Positions 41,529-51,581 of a stretch of DNA of 64,000 bases are shown one piece after another (position 1 is the stretch's first letter; each line of letters begins with the position of its first letter). A program made the position numbers and the translations under genes. Source of the stretch: Pleurodeles waltl (lineage: Eukaryota; Chordata; Amphibia; Caudata; Salamandridae). The stretch is from NCBI RefSeq assembly GCF_031143425.1, contig NC_090437.1, positions 850,591,978 through 850,655,977 on the forward strand. Direction: 5' to 3'. Below the pieces are notes generated by a model. That model was given only the letters and a program-made list of their open reading frames with translations. It searched no databases and had not been told where the DNA came from.

Positions 41529-42061
41529 GCACACTCCCCCACCTTCCAAGGCCAAACCAAAACCCCTCCACCTTCCAAACGTAAATCTAAGCCCCACCCC
41601 CGCTGTAAATCCCCACCCCCAGTGCCCCCTACCCCTGTTCCCTGAGGTGCCTGGATGCCCCATTGTTGCCCCTATGAGGTGGAGTACCGTAGCACTTGTG
41701 GGAGTCAGGTTGGGGCCATTGTGGCCCATCGGACCGATGTTCTGACGGACTGGCCATTGGCCTTATATCTACTTTGTTTGCTCAGTGACCTCAATAAAAA
41801 GTTAATGTGTGTGTGTTAATGCCTGTGTGTTTGGTGGCACACTCTGGATCTGTGGTCACTCGTTTCATTGTTTGTGGGTGTGGGGCACATGTATGTACTT
41901 TGGACAGGTTGGATTTGCCTTGTGTCGGGTAAGTCCCTCTTGCTGTGGGGTGTATGGCTTGTGCTGCTGTGAATGGTTGTGGGAGTGTTGCAGGGAGGGT
42001 GGATTGGGTGGGTCTATAACTGTGCCCTTTCTTGCCTTGTTTCTTAGGTTGCGGTACTTAC

Positions 42062-42144
42062 CGTCGTCGTCTTCGACGGCGGTCTCGGTCGTGGAGGTAT
42101 ATGGCAAGGAGAAAGGCTGGCATGATCTGCAGCTCTCTATCCAT
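42062..42144 (-). CDS. Harbinger transposase exon 1 (element 2)
   Basis: 83 nt from the ATG at 42144 to a GTAAGT donor, encoding MDRELQIMPAFLLAIYLHDR and an Arg run. Length, phase (two bases, CG, carried over) and layout are the same as in element 1, although the sequences have diverged. It supports the spliced-transposase model. Confidence 0.75.
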
Positions 42145-42471
42145 GTCTGCTTCGGCGTGTTGTGTTAGCCTCCGGTGAGTGTTTCCTTATATTTGGTTCA
42201 TTTCCGCCTGGCTCTGCATTGCGGTGGTTCCTGCCCCGGAAATGACGGCGGTCTAAGGGTTCATTATTTGATGGGCGGGTAGGGCCTTTCCGTCTGCCTG
42301 TGAGCGGCCTCTGCCATCGTTGTCGGCACTTCTCTGCTGGAGGTGGGTGGTTTTCAGGATGCCTGTGTTTCAGTTGATTCATTATTTGGCGGTCCGGACC
42401 GCAGTCTGTTGGCGGTTTTTACCACTGCTGCCGCCGGTGCGGTGTTTACCGCATTGTTCATAATGAGGGCC
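42145..42471 (-). promoter_or_regulatory. Right subterminal region and terminus of element 2
   Basis: Contains GACGGCGGTC, GTTCATTATTTG repeats, GGCGGTCCGGACCGC, TTGGCGGTTTTTACC and GGTGCGGTGTTTACCGC, then the terminus. It lies directly upstream of transposase exon 1, so it would serve as both transposition end and promoter. Confidence 0.6.
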
Positions 42472-42474
42472 TAA

Positions 42475-45037
42475 ATCTCCTTCTCTAACATTCCCAGACT
42501 ATGAGACAGTATTATTTTAACTTATCGCATTCTGTAAGACAGGAATGGATGGAGTAGGGACAAATGCAGGACACACTTCATGTGTGTTTCTGTAACCTTT
42601 GCCTTGATTAGTAAAATATTCATATAAATATTTCAAAACTACTAGAACTCTCTTTATTGACTCTAAAAAACTCACTTGTAAATTTTTAAATTGTTTGCAG
42701 CTTACTAAATTTCTTACAGCCACTCTCTGATAAAGATCCATTCTGAGGGTCCAGACAAAGAGTAAGTGGTAGCACGGAAAATGAACAATTGCTAAATCAG
42801 ACTGTAATGGTGTGTTTAGTAAAGGGGGCAGCGTACCCAGCAATGGTGTCCCATATCTTAGCCGCGTGCTTGCAGACAGATTGTGAGTTAAGCAGGTGGC
42901 AGTGGAGTTGTCTGGGTGTAGTCCTTGCCAGAGGGGTGGCGATGGTGGGGTGCACTGGTGCGTCAGTGTTGCAGGAAAAATGGCAGCTGTGGCAGGTGAA
43001 GGGCCCTTCTGTATTGCGCGGAGAGGTACGGCAGTAGTTCTTGTTGCAGCAACTGGAGTTCAGGGCGTTGAGCTCGGGTCCGGTGTAGCGGAGGATGGTG
43101 GGATAGGCAGAATTCCTCCATTAAGTAGGTTGTGGGGGAGGAGATAAGGGGAGAGAGGTGGCGAGAAGTGGGAGGCGGGAACCAGGAAAGTGCAGGAAAC
43201 AAAAAAAAGTACAAAGCGGCCCAAAACTCTACCAGCTAAACTGTACAAGTGCCACTAAACCAACCCAAAACGGAAACCTAAGTGAAATCAGAGTAAAGCA
43301 AAATAAGTTAAGCAACTAAACCATAATGAAAGTAAAGACAGGTCGGGTACCAAACCTAAACTAGACTGTCCTGAAAGTGATGCTGTCACTGACAGCAGAA
43401 GCGCCGAACAGGTGGCGTAGGCATAAAGCAGCCCTTGGTTGCAGGGCACAGGGGAGGAGGCAAGATGAGGGCCACAAGGGCCCAGAGACCGAGCAGCAGG
43501 GAGCTGGTGTGGGGTACCTGGGTTAGATGCCCTCTAAGAAATTGAGATGGGTACTTTAGTGCTTAGAGGTTTTAATCAGGGGCTAGAAGCTAGAGGTTGT
43601 TTACCAAAGCCTTTTTAAATCATCCTATGGTTAAACATAATGAATACCACCAATGCTGTAATTGTTTAATATATTGCTTATCAATTGCTTTCATTGCTGC
43701 TGTTTTATTTATTTTTATAGTTCCATCTATTCAAATAATCTGCATTAGAATAGGACATTTATTTTTAATAAAGCCTTCGTGTTATGTAGTGTGAATTTCT
43801 TATGTATGTCCAACCATAGGGAAAAGAGTTTCAGAACTCAGTAATACCACCAGAAAACCTGTAATCTCGAACGACTGATCTGTCCCTTGTACGCACCATA
43901 CTCAAGAATTACACTGGGGGTTTTTGTGTTTAAAGTTGCCAGATACCCTGGCTCTGTAAATTGGCTAAGCCTGCACTTTGCCAGAGGATTTGGGGGGTAT
44001 CGAAAAATAAGCCATATTTACTTCTAAAGTTGCAAAAACGTACCACTGGGTCAGGGGCAAAGGAAAATAAGTTCTGGGGAAGGGCAGCTACAACAGTTAA
44101 AGTCAAAAGTATAAGAAGTTGGCTGAAGAGGGAAACCTGGGGCAGTGGCAGAGTGGTTAGTAAAAGGTTTCAGAATACCTTAAAATCTTGCAGGTACTTG
44201 TCAATAGTGCGTGAAAAACTGATGACAGAAGAGCACCTATCACAGGCCCAATCGTAAAGCCTCATCGGAAGGACCAGATGGTGTCATCTTTGGGAGTAGT
44301 TCCAAAGACAAATTTAGTATATTTATAGAAAGAGTGGTCAGGCAAGTGTCCCGATCTAAACAGGTGCTCCACTATATGGATGATGTCTAGAAAGCGTAAA
44401 AGGCTTATGACCATGTTTGAGGCAGTGTCAAACATTTTTTGGTATGCTGTTGGTGCACGAAAAGATGGAAGGCCCATGCACATGACTAAAATTCCTGAGG
44501 CCATGGCCATGATGTCACAGTTGCTTGCTCACAATCTGGAAAACTGAGAGATAAATTGGAGGAAGTGGAGAGGTAAGATAATTGTAAACTGAGATTTACT
44601 TGCCAAGTGTTCACCTACGTAAATTTTGCCTGCAAAATAGTAGTGCCTGGCAGGGCTTTTTGTTGGCAACTGCTTCTTTTTCTGCAATGACAGGGGCATC
44701 TAAACTCCATCACATAATCAGGATATGAAAAAGATGAGAAAAAACATGTAAGTGTGGTTATATTTTTTAGAAGAGTGCAATGGTGTGACCTTGTGACCTT
44801 AGAATGGCCTGGTGTTTTGTGCAGTGGAAAGTATTTGGAGTGTGCTGAATGGTTGGTGTAGCACAGAACAGTGGAAATGATGCTGAAGCATCACAGCATA
44901 GCTTCTTGAAGCTTTCTGGTTTTGCGTGCCAAGAGATTGTGGGGAGTTCGAGGGACAGGAGAGTGACTTTTGTGGTGAATAATGAAACAGCAGCACTTGT
45001 GATAAACACAATGTCGATTAACGAATACTATGTGTTG
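42475..45037. other. 2.6 kb without a supported gene
   Basis: Mixed non-coding sequence, with a GC-richer stretch at about 42840-43200 and 43380-43520. ORFs at 43961-44257 (+, no ATG start) and 44262-44510 (-) show no family resemblance and are not called. Confidence 0.4.
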
Positions 45038-45042
45038 CAACT

Positions 45043-46084
45043 TGTTGGAAAGTGGATTATTGGTAAGGGCAGGTAAGTACCTACACCTAGCAATAGGCCA
45101 CTAACCCTCACTTAGGTTCAGTTAGATCTCAATAAATTAAACCCAGCTCAACCCTTGGTAGCTTGGCAAACAGCGACAAGGCTTAACTTAAGAGACAAGT
45201 GTGTAAAGCATTTGAAAATCACAAAAACAGTAAATAAGTAAAACACAAAACAGAATAAAAGTCCAACAACAATTCATGAAAATGACACCAAAATGATTAA
45301 AATTGGATAAGGGGAACCAGAGATATGATTTTTTTGAAGAATTAATGTTTTCTAGCGCACAGAAGCAACTAGTGCTCAAAGGGCAGCTCCTTCGTACCTG
45401 TAGCAAACTGGGAGTCCCTTCTTAAAGCAGTAGAAGACAGGCAAAGTCCTTTTAGGTGTAAAGCCCAAGTGTGCAGCTGGTGCAGTCCTTCAGAGTGCTG
45501 TGTCCAGGTGCAGGTCAGGGGTCCAGCAGGGCAGTCCTTCTTCTTTGTCTGAGGTGTGGGCACAGCTCTGCCATATTTATCCTTGCTCCTGGGTGAAAAA
45601 CAGGGGGGTCCTGTGTATCCAATCCCAGGCAGGCTCCTTCTCCCTTTGATGACCAATTAATGGGACGTGTGGCAAAAATGTATCCCAGGGAGCAACATTC
45701 CTCAAATATCCAACATGGCTGAAAGTGATTTTTGGAGGTTAGATCTGGCTGAGCCCACCCACTGGCGTGGCTAAAAATCCTAAACACACCCTTCTCCTGC
45801 CCTCTCCTATTCTAAACAAGAGGGCACCTAGTTGTCTGGGGTTGCAGGAGGTGAGGGAGGTGCTGGGATGCCTACATGCCCTACCATATACTAGGGACTT
45901 ATAGGTAGGTTGACATAGCCAATTATAATTAGCCTAATTTGCATATTCATTTTACACAGAGCACAGACCCTGGGACTAGTTAGCATTACCCAGGGCACCA
46001 TCAGAGTCAGGAAAACACCAGCAAAAAGTAAAAATTGGGGGCAAAAAGTTATGGGGCCTCTGCAATCAGCCCTGTTTTCTCACA
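45043..46084 (-). repeat. Solo LTR, internally deleted, with perfect CAACT target duplications
   Basis: Same family as the LTRs at 682-3167 and 4257-6455: it begins TGTTGGAAAGTGG and ends GTTTTCTCACA in plus-strand reading. The left flank CAACT (45038-45042) and right flank CAACT (46085-46089) are identical. Only 1042 bp remain, because the middle is missing (join near 45870, after GGAGGTGCTGGGATGC). Confidence 0.9.
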
Positions 46085-46089
46085 CAACT

Positions 46090-46726
46090 CGAGAGAATTG
46101 AGATAGCTACGTTTGCATAGAAACATGATGTTTCAAACTAAACGCACAACTGACCACATATGTGGGTTGCATAATCAGAGCTGTAGGCTCACTAGTACTA
46201 TTGAATTTACAGGCCCTAGGTACATGTAGTACCACTTTAATAGGGACTTACAAGTAAATTAAATATGCCAATCGGATGCAAGTCAATGTTACCATGTTTA
46301 AAGGAGAGAGTACAAGCACATTACAACTGGGTGCACAGAGTCCTAAAAGACAAAAAAGGATTCAGAAAACAGGAGAGTCAAGGCAAAAGGTTTGGGGGTA
46401 ACCCTGAAGAAAGGGCCATGTCCAACATATCAAATGGCGATGTGTTGCTTAGATGATGGGTTCACTGGGCATCCGCACACACAGCAACAGATGTGAAGTT
46501 TTAATAATATCCAGCTTGTAGGACCCAAGTATTGCTACAGTACCGGACATGATTCTTGACACCCTAAGCATCATGCCCATTGAGTCTTTTCATACACTGT
46601 TTTATACTAGTGGCTCAGCTCAACCAGCTATAGAGACCAAACAAACATATTCACCATATATGCAGCAATCAAAAAGGAATTAAAGATATATCTATACCAA
46701 AACATTAGGCAACTCAACCACTCAGA
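46090..46726. other. LTR-derived or unassigned sequence before the retroviral fragment
   Basis: The stretch near 46180-46330 (CAGGCCCTAGGTACATG, GGGACTTACAAGTAAATTAA, ATGCCAATCGGATG) resembles material in the LTRs at 8980-9040 and 13820-13880, so it is probably an old LTR fragment. No gene is seen. Confidence 0.35.
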
Positions 46727-47653
46727 TTGCTAAAATCCGAGCTTGAATGTTTGACTGGCACCAAGGTTGCTACCCTAGTGGTCTTTGACTCAGGCCTCTG
46801 TGTTCATGCACTTAATGTATTTTTGCAATACTGGAAGCAGACCAGCTGTGAAGGCTCCAAAGGAAAACCAATTAAGGTTAAAGAGCTATGGGATAAGGTA
46901 GTTAATATCCAACATAGTTTACCACTAACTTATGTGCAGCACATAGAGGTAAATCAAAGCTAAGGCATTCACGCCAAAGAAAACACAATAGGCAACCAGG
47001 GAGCAAAGAAAGCAATTATAACCTATAAGATAGCAGTTATAACCCGGTTCCAAACATAAGTGGATCATAACCACACTGGCTACCATTGCAAAGATACCCA
47101 CGGAAATACATAGGCACAATGGAAAGCCGATCGTGTTGATTTCTGAAAATTAAGAAAGATGCCTGCCAAATGAACGGGAAGGTTTGTCTCTTATGCAAGC
47201 AGGCCACCACGGGAAGACATCAGCTCATTCTGGAAAAAATATCACATTGACATTTCTGCAACAGAGTTACTTGTAGCCATGTATGTATAAGAGCCAGTTG
47301 TGCCAGCTAGCGAAATAATCACCAGAAACTATATTTATGCTAACTCCCGTTACAACGTTGTGAATCTCCTTGGAGATGATATACCTGGCTCACATACATC
47401 CATTATCTCCAGTGAACCTATGTTAATACATCCTGGTGGCCTATGACTCATGTATTACATTTTTAAGGCTATAGCCACTGTGAGTTGCTGATGCGTGGAG
47501 TGTTGTAAAGAATTTGTAGCCCTGACAAACAAATAGTGCAGCACACACCTTCATTTAGGCAATGGCCCAGCATTTGCAGCAGAAGCTCTGGCTGATTCTA
47601 TGTCTGCAGAAGGAATGTGTGTAGTTCTCACATCCATTCCAGCCTCAAAGCTA
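46727..47653 (+). pseudogene. Endogenous-retrovirus pol fragment: RNase H and downstream, unit 1
   Basis: The frame at 46727 reads TKVATLVVFDSGLCVHALNV, FLQYWKQ and KGKPIKVKELWDKVVNIQ. After one in-frame TAA (46961-46963) it continues GIHAKENTIGNQGAKKAI. A (T/F)DS-x-ALN--L--WK followed by H-x-GN-x-AD-x-AK is the signature of retroviral RNase H, here degenerate. Bases 46898-47653 recur at 47849-48563. It is an old, disrupted copy; no integrase motif could be identified with confidence. Confidence 0.6.
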
Positions 47654-47848
47654 ACATTAAGTTACTGTGTGTGTTGGTACAAATACTTTACACCTAGCAC
47701 TCTGAAGTTAAGCCTACTGCTCTGCCAAGCTACCAAGGGGGTAAGCAGGGGTTAGCTGAGGGTGATTCCCTTTTACCCTGAATAGAGTGAGGGTCCTTGC
47801 TTGAACAGGGGGTAATCTGACTGTCAACCAAAGACCCCATTTCTAACA
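47654..47848 (+). repeat. LTR 3'-end fragment between duplicated units
   Basis: 195 bp nearly identical to the last 195 bp of LTR B (15517-15710), ending TTTCTAACA exactly where the second unit begins (47849). There is no matching LTR start, so the LTR is truncated at its 5' side. Confidence 0.85.
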
Positions 47849-48563
47849 GTAGTTAATATTCAACATAGTTTACCACTAACTTATGTGCAGCACACAAAGG
47901 TAAGTCAAAGCCCAGGCATTCACGCCAAAGAAAACACAATAGCCAACCAGGGAGCACAGAAAGCAATTACATCCTATAACATAGCAGCTATAATCAGGTT
48001 TCAAATATAAGTGGATCATTACAGCACTGGCTACCATTGCAATGATACCCACAGAAATGCATACGCACAATGGAAAGCCAACAGTGTTGATTCCTGAAAA
48101 TTAACAAAGATGCCTGCCAAATGAAGGGGAAGGTTGGCCTCTTATGTAAGGTCACCACAGGAAGACATCAGCTCATTCTGGAGAAAATATCACATTGACC
48201 TTTCTGTAACAGAAATACTTGTAACCATGTATGCCAGCTAGCGAAATAATCACCTGAAACTATAATTGTGTTAACTCCCCTTGCAAAATCTCCTTGGATG
48301 CGATATACCGGACTCATATACATCCATTATCTCCAGTGAACCAATTTTAATACATCCTGGTGGCCTTTAGCTCATGTATTACATTTTAAGGCTATAGCCA
48401 CTGTGTAATACCGATGCTTGGAGTGTTGTCAAGAATTTGTAACCCTGACAAACAAATGGTGCAGCACACACCTTCCATGTAGGCAATGGGCCAGCATTTG
48501 CAGCTCTAGCTGATTATATGCCTGCAGTAGGAATGGGCCTGTAGTTATTACATCAATTCCAGC
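47849..48563 (+). pseudogene. Endogenous-retrovirus pol fragment, unit 2 (direct duplicate)
   Basis: Starts GTAGTTAATATTCAACATAG, the same point as 46898, and ends CAGCCTCAAAGCTA, the same point as 47653. It diverges from unit 1 by substitutions and small indels. At the position of the unit 1 stop it has CCA and reads SPGIHAKENTIANQGAQKAI, so the TAA in unit 1 arose after, or was not shared by, the duplication. Confidence 0.65.
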
Positions 48564-50429
48564 CTCAAAGCTATTGTTTGGTTTAGATAACGAGCAGGGC
48601 CTTACAGCAGGCTCTGACATTGTGGGTTTCGTGTACAGGAGCACATAGATTATATCAGCTATACTTGATTTAATAATCCATCACTTTCTCAGATCGCTCC
48701 TATACCTGGGAAGAAAACATCTTGAAAAAAGAAAACGTTACCTGATGGCCAGAAGAAATGAGACCAAAGGACTTCCGACTCCTGATGGCGCCCAGAAACT
48801 GGAACTGCTCTCCTAGGGTCTAATGGGTGGTATCCTCTTCGCCTGTTCCAGGGACACAAATAGCAGAATCACTTCTGATTCCAACAAGGCCCGGTTGACC
48901 ACCGAGGACTGGACGGTGCCAGAGCCCTGGCTAGAGAGAGAGCTGGTGCCTAGCAGTCCACCCTGGCAACCCGAGAAATGCAGCAGTGACCAAAAGGAAA
49001 TTCACTAGCAGTTGAAAAATGCAGGCCTTAGTTATTTTTCTACCTCTGGAGTACAGTGGCAAGCTGTCACAGCTTCCCAAGGAAAGCACACCAAAGATAA
49101 GAAAACAGGGTTCCTTCCTTTCTTAGTTTTTTTCTGAGCTGAGATAAGGTTCACAGAAACTTTGTGGTAAAGGTATCGAGCCTTGTGGAGCCCTATCTGG
49201 CCACATCTTCCAGCCTAGGGCTACAGGTGCAGTTTGACAACTATCTGTGGTATGCGAAAAGGACTACTTGATTGCTCGTCACCAAAAACTAAAGGAAACA
49301 CACAATGGACAAAGTAGCCATCTAAGTAATGCTGTGCTCTTGATAGACAGCCCATTCAAACAAAGGCAAACTATGAAATACATAAAGGCCAAAAATTCAA
49401 GGAGTTGACACAAATTCCACTCCACAATCACTCTATGATCTATTTAACTTTTTTGAAGAACTGATGACATAAGAAACAAGGAAACCAGGCTGTAACCAGA
49501 CCTCAAAACATGTTACTCATAACTGTCAAGTATCCAACGTCCATGCATGATTTTTTTTATTTGAATTCGAGAACGTGTAGTTCTGGTCTTGTAATGAAAT
49601 GATCAGAACTACAAGTCCCAGAATTAAAACATGGGAAACAAGCTACAGCTGGTCTGTTTATTATTACACCTTGTGATGTGGACCAAGCTCACTCTGCTCA
49701 TTACCTGAAGTTGGGGTGGAATGAGTCACCTGATATACTGCATGCAAAGTCATTACTATGCTATTTAGCATCTTGGGAAACTATTTTATCATTTTGAGAA
49801 GTTCGTACTTCTTTTGGTCAGAGAAAGTTTTAAAAAATTACGTTCATCCGTACCACGGGTGCAATATGGCTGAAAGAAGAACACTTGTTCAGAAAGAATA
49901 AAGAAACTGTCTGTTCACGTATGGGAAGAGTTTCCAATGCATCCAACATGCAATAACCACAACTGGATACAACAAAACATGGAGGAACCATAAAAACATA
50001 CCTTTTTAAGTAAACATACGAAACAAAATAACAACATACAAAAAGCTACATGTAGGCAGGTGGGAAAAGTGGAATAACAATAGCTGTCTATTGGCTGCAT
50101 ACCATGTACGACGAGCAGTTACTACTCCTGCTACGAGCAGTGACTCCTTCTACCTTTCCTGCGTTTTTACCCAATAGCACTTTCCCTGCAGAGAGCAGAC
50201 AGTGGAATTACAAGTTCCAGAAAGCAATATGGGTAGAACGCATTGGCTAACAATGTTAGTATGAACACGGGGGACACTTGGCAGCTACTGCCACATGCAT
50301 TAAACGAACATAATAGGTAGACCCTGGCTTGAAAATGACTCGTTAAAAGTTGTTTTTAATGTATACACTTACTTCATATTTATATACCATATTTCAAAGT
50401 TTGTGAGGGTTTTTTTCCCCGAAAGCTGG
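48564..50429. other. 1.9 kb upstream of NEIL3, no gene seen
   Basis: Non-coding. It includes an ACTACAAGTCCCAGAATT stretch at about 49608-49625, close to the ZNF143/SBS consensus. No ORF shows a recognisable domain. Distal regulatory sequence is possible but not demonstrated. Confidence 0.4.
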
Positions 50430-50716
50430 AAAGACAGATTTCGACAAAGACTGTGCCCGGACATGTTTGACGTCTCCTGGGCGGATCTGGGTGTACACTA
50501 GTCATTTCCTCCTCCCCCCACCCCGCGAGAAGGGAGGAGTTACCATAGCCCGCCACATTTCAAGCATTAATCAGTGACTGTGGGACAAGACAAGACAGCA
50601 GGTACGATGTATAGACTAACTCCCCCTCTTCCTCGTCTCAGCCCCGCCTCGCATTTATATAACTTTTGTTCTCTGGCTCCGTGCTTGATTTTAGTGCTAC
50701 GGACCCGGGGAGCACC
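50430..50716 (+). promoter_or_regulatory. NEIL3: NEIL3 promoter region
   Basis: A GC-rich island in otherwise AT-rich surroundings, with CCCCACCCCGCGAG, AGCCCGCCACATTTCAAGC and CCCCGCCTC (Sp1-like) boxes. A TTTATATA stretch at 50654-50661 lies about 60 bp before the ATG. The CCCGCC plus TTTCAAG pair resembles a CDE/CHR cell-cycle arrangement, which would suit S/G2 expression of NEIL3. The transcription start is not determined. Confidence 0.6.
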
Positions 50717-50824
50717 ATGGTGGAGGGACCCGGCTGTACGCTGAATGGGGAGAAGATTCGGGCGCGGGTGCAGAAGGGACAGGCTGTGCGAGAGGTCCGG
50801 GGGAGCGCTGTTTCTGCGGCATCG
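50717..50824 (+). CDS. NEIL3: NEIL3 exon 1 (endonuclease VIII-like 3 DNA glycosylase)
   Basis: The exon encodes MVEGPGCTLNGEKIRARVQK and 16 more residues, ending at a GTGAGC donor (50825) in phase 0. The start MVEGPGCTLNGEKIRARV is that of vertebrate NEIL3. Val2, exposed after Met removal, is the nucleophile used in place of the Pro of NEIL1/2, and Glu3 is the catalytic acid. NEIL3 removes oxidised bases, mostly from single-stranded DNA, and unhooks interstrand crosslinks at converged replication forks in the nucleus. The Fpg/Nei domain, zinc finger and GRF fingers are encoded by later exons, none of which I found before 64000. The start is the first ATG after the GC-rich promoter, in a CACCATGG context. 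Confidence 0.95.
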
Positions 50825-50894
50825 GTGAGCTGTAGTTATGCACGTTTTAATGTCGCCAACAGAATCGCAGCGTTGGGGTGGCGGTAACGACTGA

Positions 50895-51578
50895 GGGCCA
50901 GATGTTCACAGGCCAGGTTTTGCGAATCGCAAATTGCGAGATTCAGACAGCAGTGTCTCAGGTACTGTTAGGGGTCGCGAGGAACATGCCTCATTAATAT
51001 TCATGAGGCAGGATCAATGTGCGACCCATGTGGGAAGGGCCCCACTCACAGGGATGGTGGCCTCCTGGGGTAAGCAGACCATCACATCTGCAACTGCTTA
51101 TTAAATATAGCGGTTTTTGATATGCAGCCCATAAAGGAAAATATGATGCATTATAAAATATATTATACGTTTCCTTTAAAAAAAAATTCAGAGTAGGCAG
51201 TGGTCCATAAGACCACTACCTGCTCTGAATAAATATTGGCACCCCCATTACCAAAGGGGAAGGGGTCCACTGGGGACCCCTTCCTGTTAGCCAATGGGCT
51301 ACCACCAATTTGAAATTGGAGGTTGTAATTGTTTTGCAACCGCGTTCATGGTCGCAAAGCAATCATACATTCTACTGAGACTCGCTATTAGGAAGGGACG
51401 TCCTTGGCACGCCTCTTCCTAATAGCGACTCGCAAACCCGTTTTGCAATTCAGTATATAGATTATCGAATTGCAAAATTGGGTTTATATATTGAAAACTG
51501 CTTTTCTTTGGTTGCAAACGGCCCGATTCTGTGAATCGGGCCATTTGCCACCATGAAAAAGCTACGTATATCTGGCCC
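50895..51578. mobile_element. MITE with GGGCCAGAT termini
   Basis: 684 bp. Starts GGGCCAGATGT and ends ATATCTGGCCC, flanked by TGA on both sides (50892-50894, 51579-51581), a 3-bp target duplication as in Harbinger-type elements. It has no coding capacity. The interior contains GATTCTGTGAATC-like and TTCGAATC-like palindromic words. Confidence 0.75.
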
Positions 51579-51581
51579 TGA

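Larger units (their letters stand above)
36030..42471 (-). mobile_element. PIF/Harbinger transposon (element 2), left end truncated
   Basis: This is the same three-gene layout as element 1 but in the opposite orientation: Myb-like exon 2 (+), transposase exon 2 (-), nested Myb/SANT-like gene (+), transposase exon 1 (-), then the right terminus. The right end reads TTCATAATGAGGGCC (ending 42471) and is followed by TAA, the classical TWA target. Its terminus differs from element 1 (GGCCCTCATTATGAA versus GGGGGTCATTCCAACC), so the two belong to different subfamilies. The left terminus and most of Myb-like exon 1 are missing. Confidence 0.85.

Noticed and set aside
44130..44200. tRNA-like stretch (GGGGCAGTGGCAGAGTGG)
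   Set aside because: No cloverleaf could be completed; no anticodon arm or T-loop in the right place.
44262..44510. 82-aa minus-strand ORF as a gene
   Set aside because: No recognisable domain, no splice context and no second copy; indistinguishable from a chance ORF.
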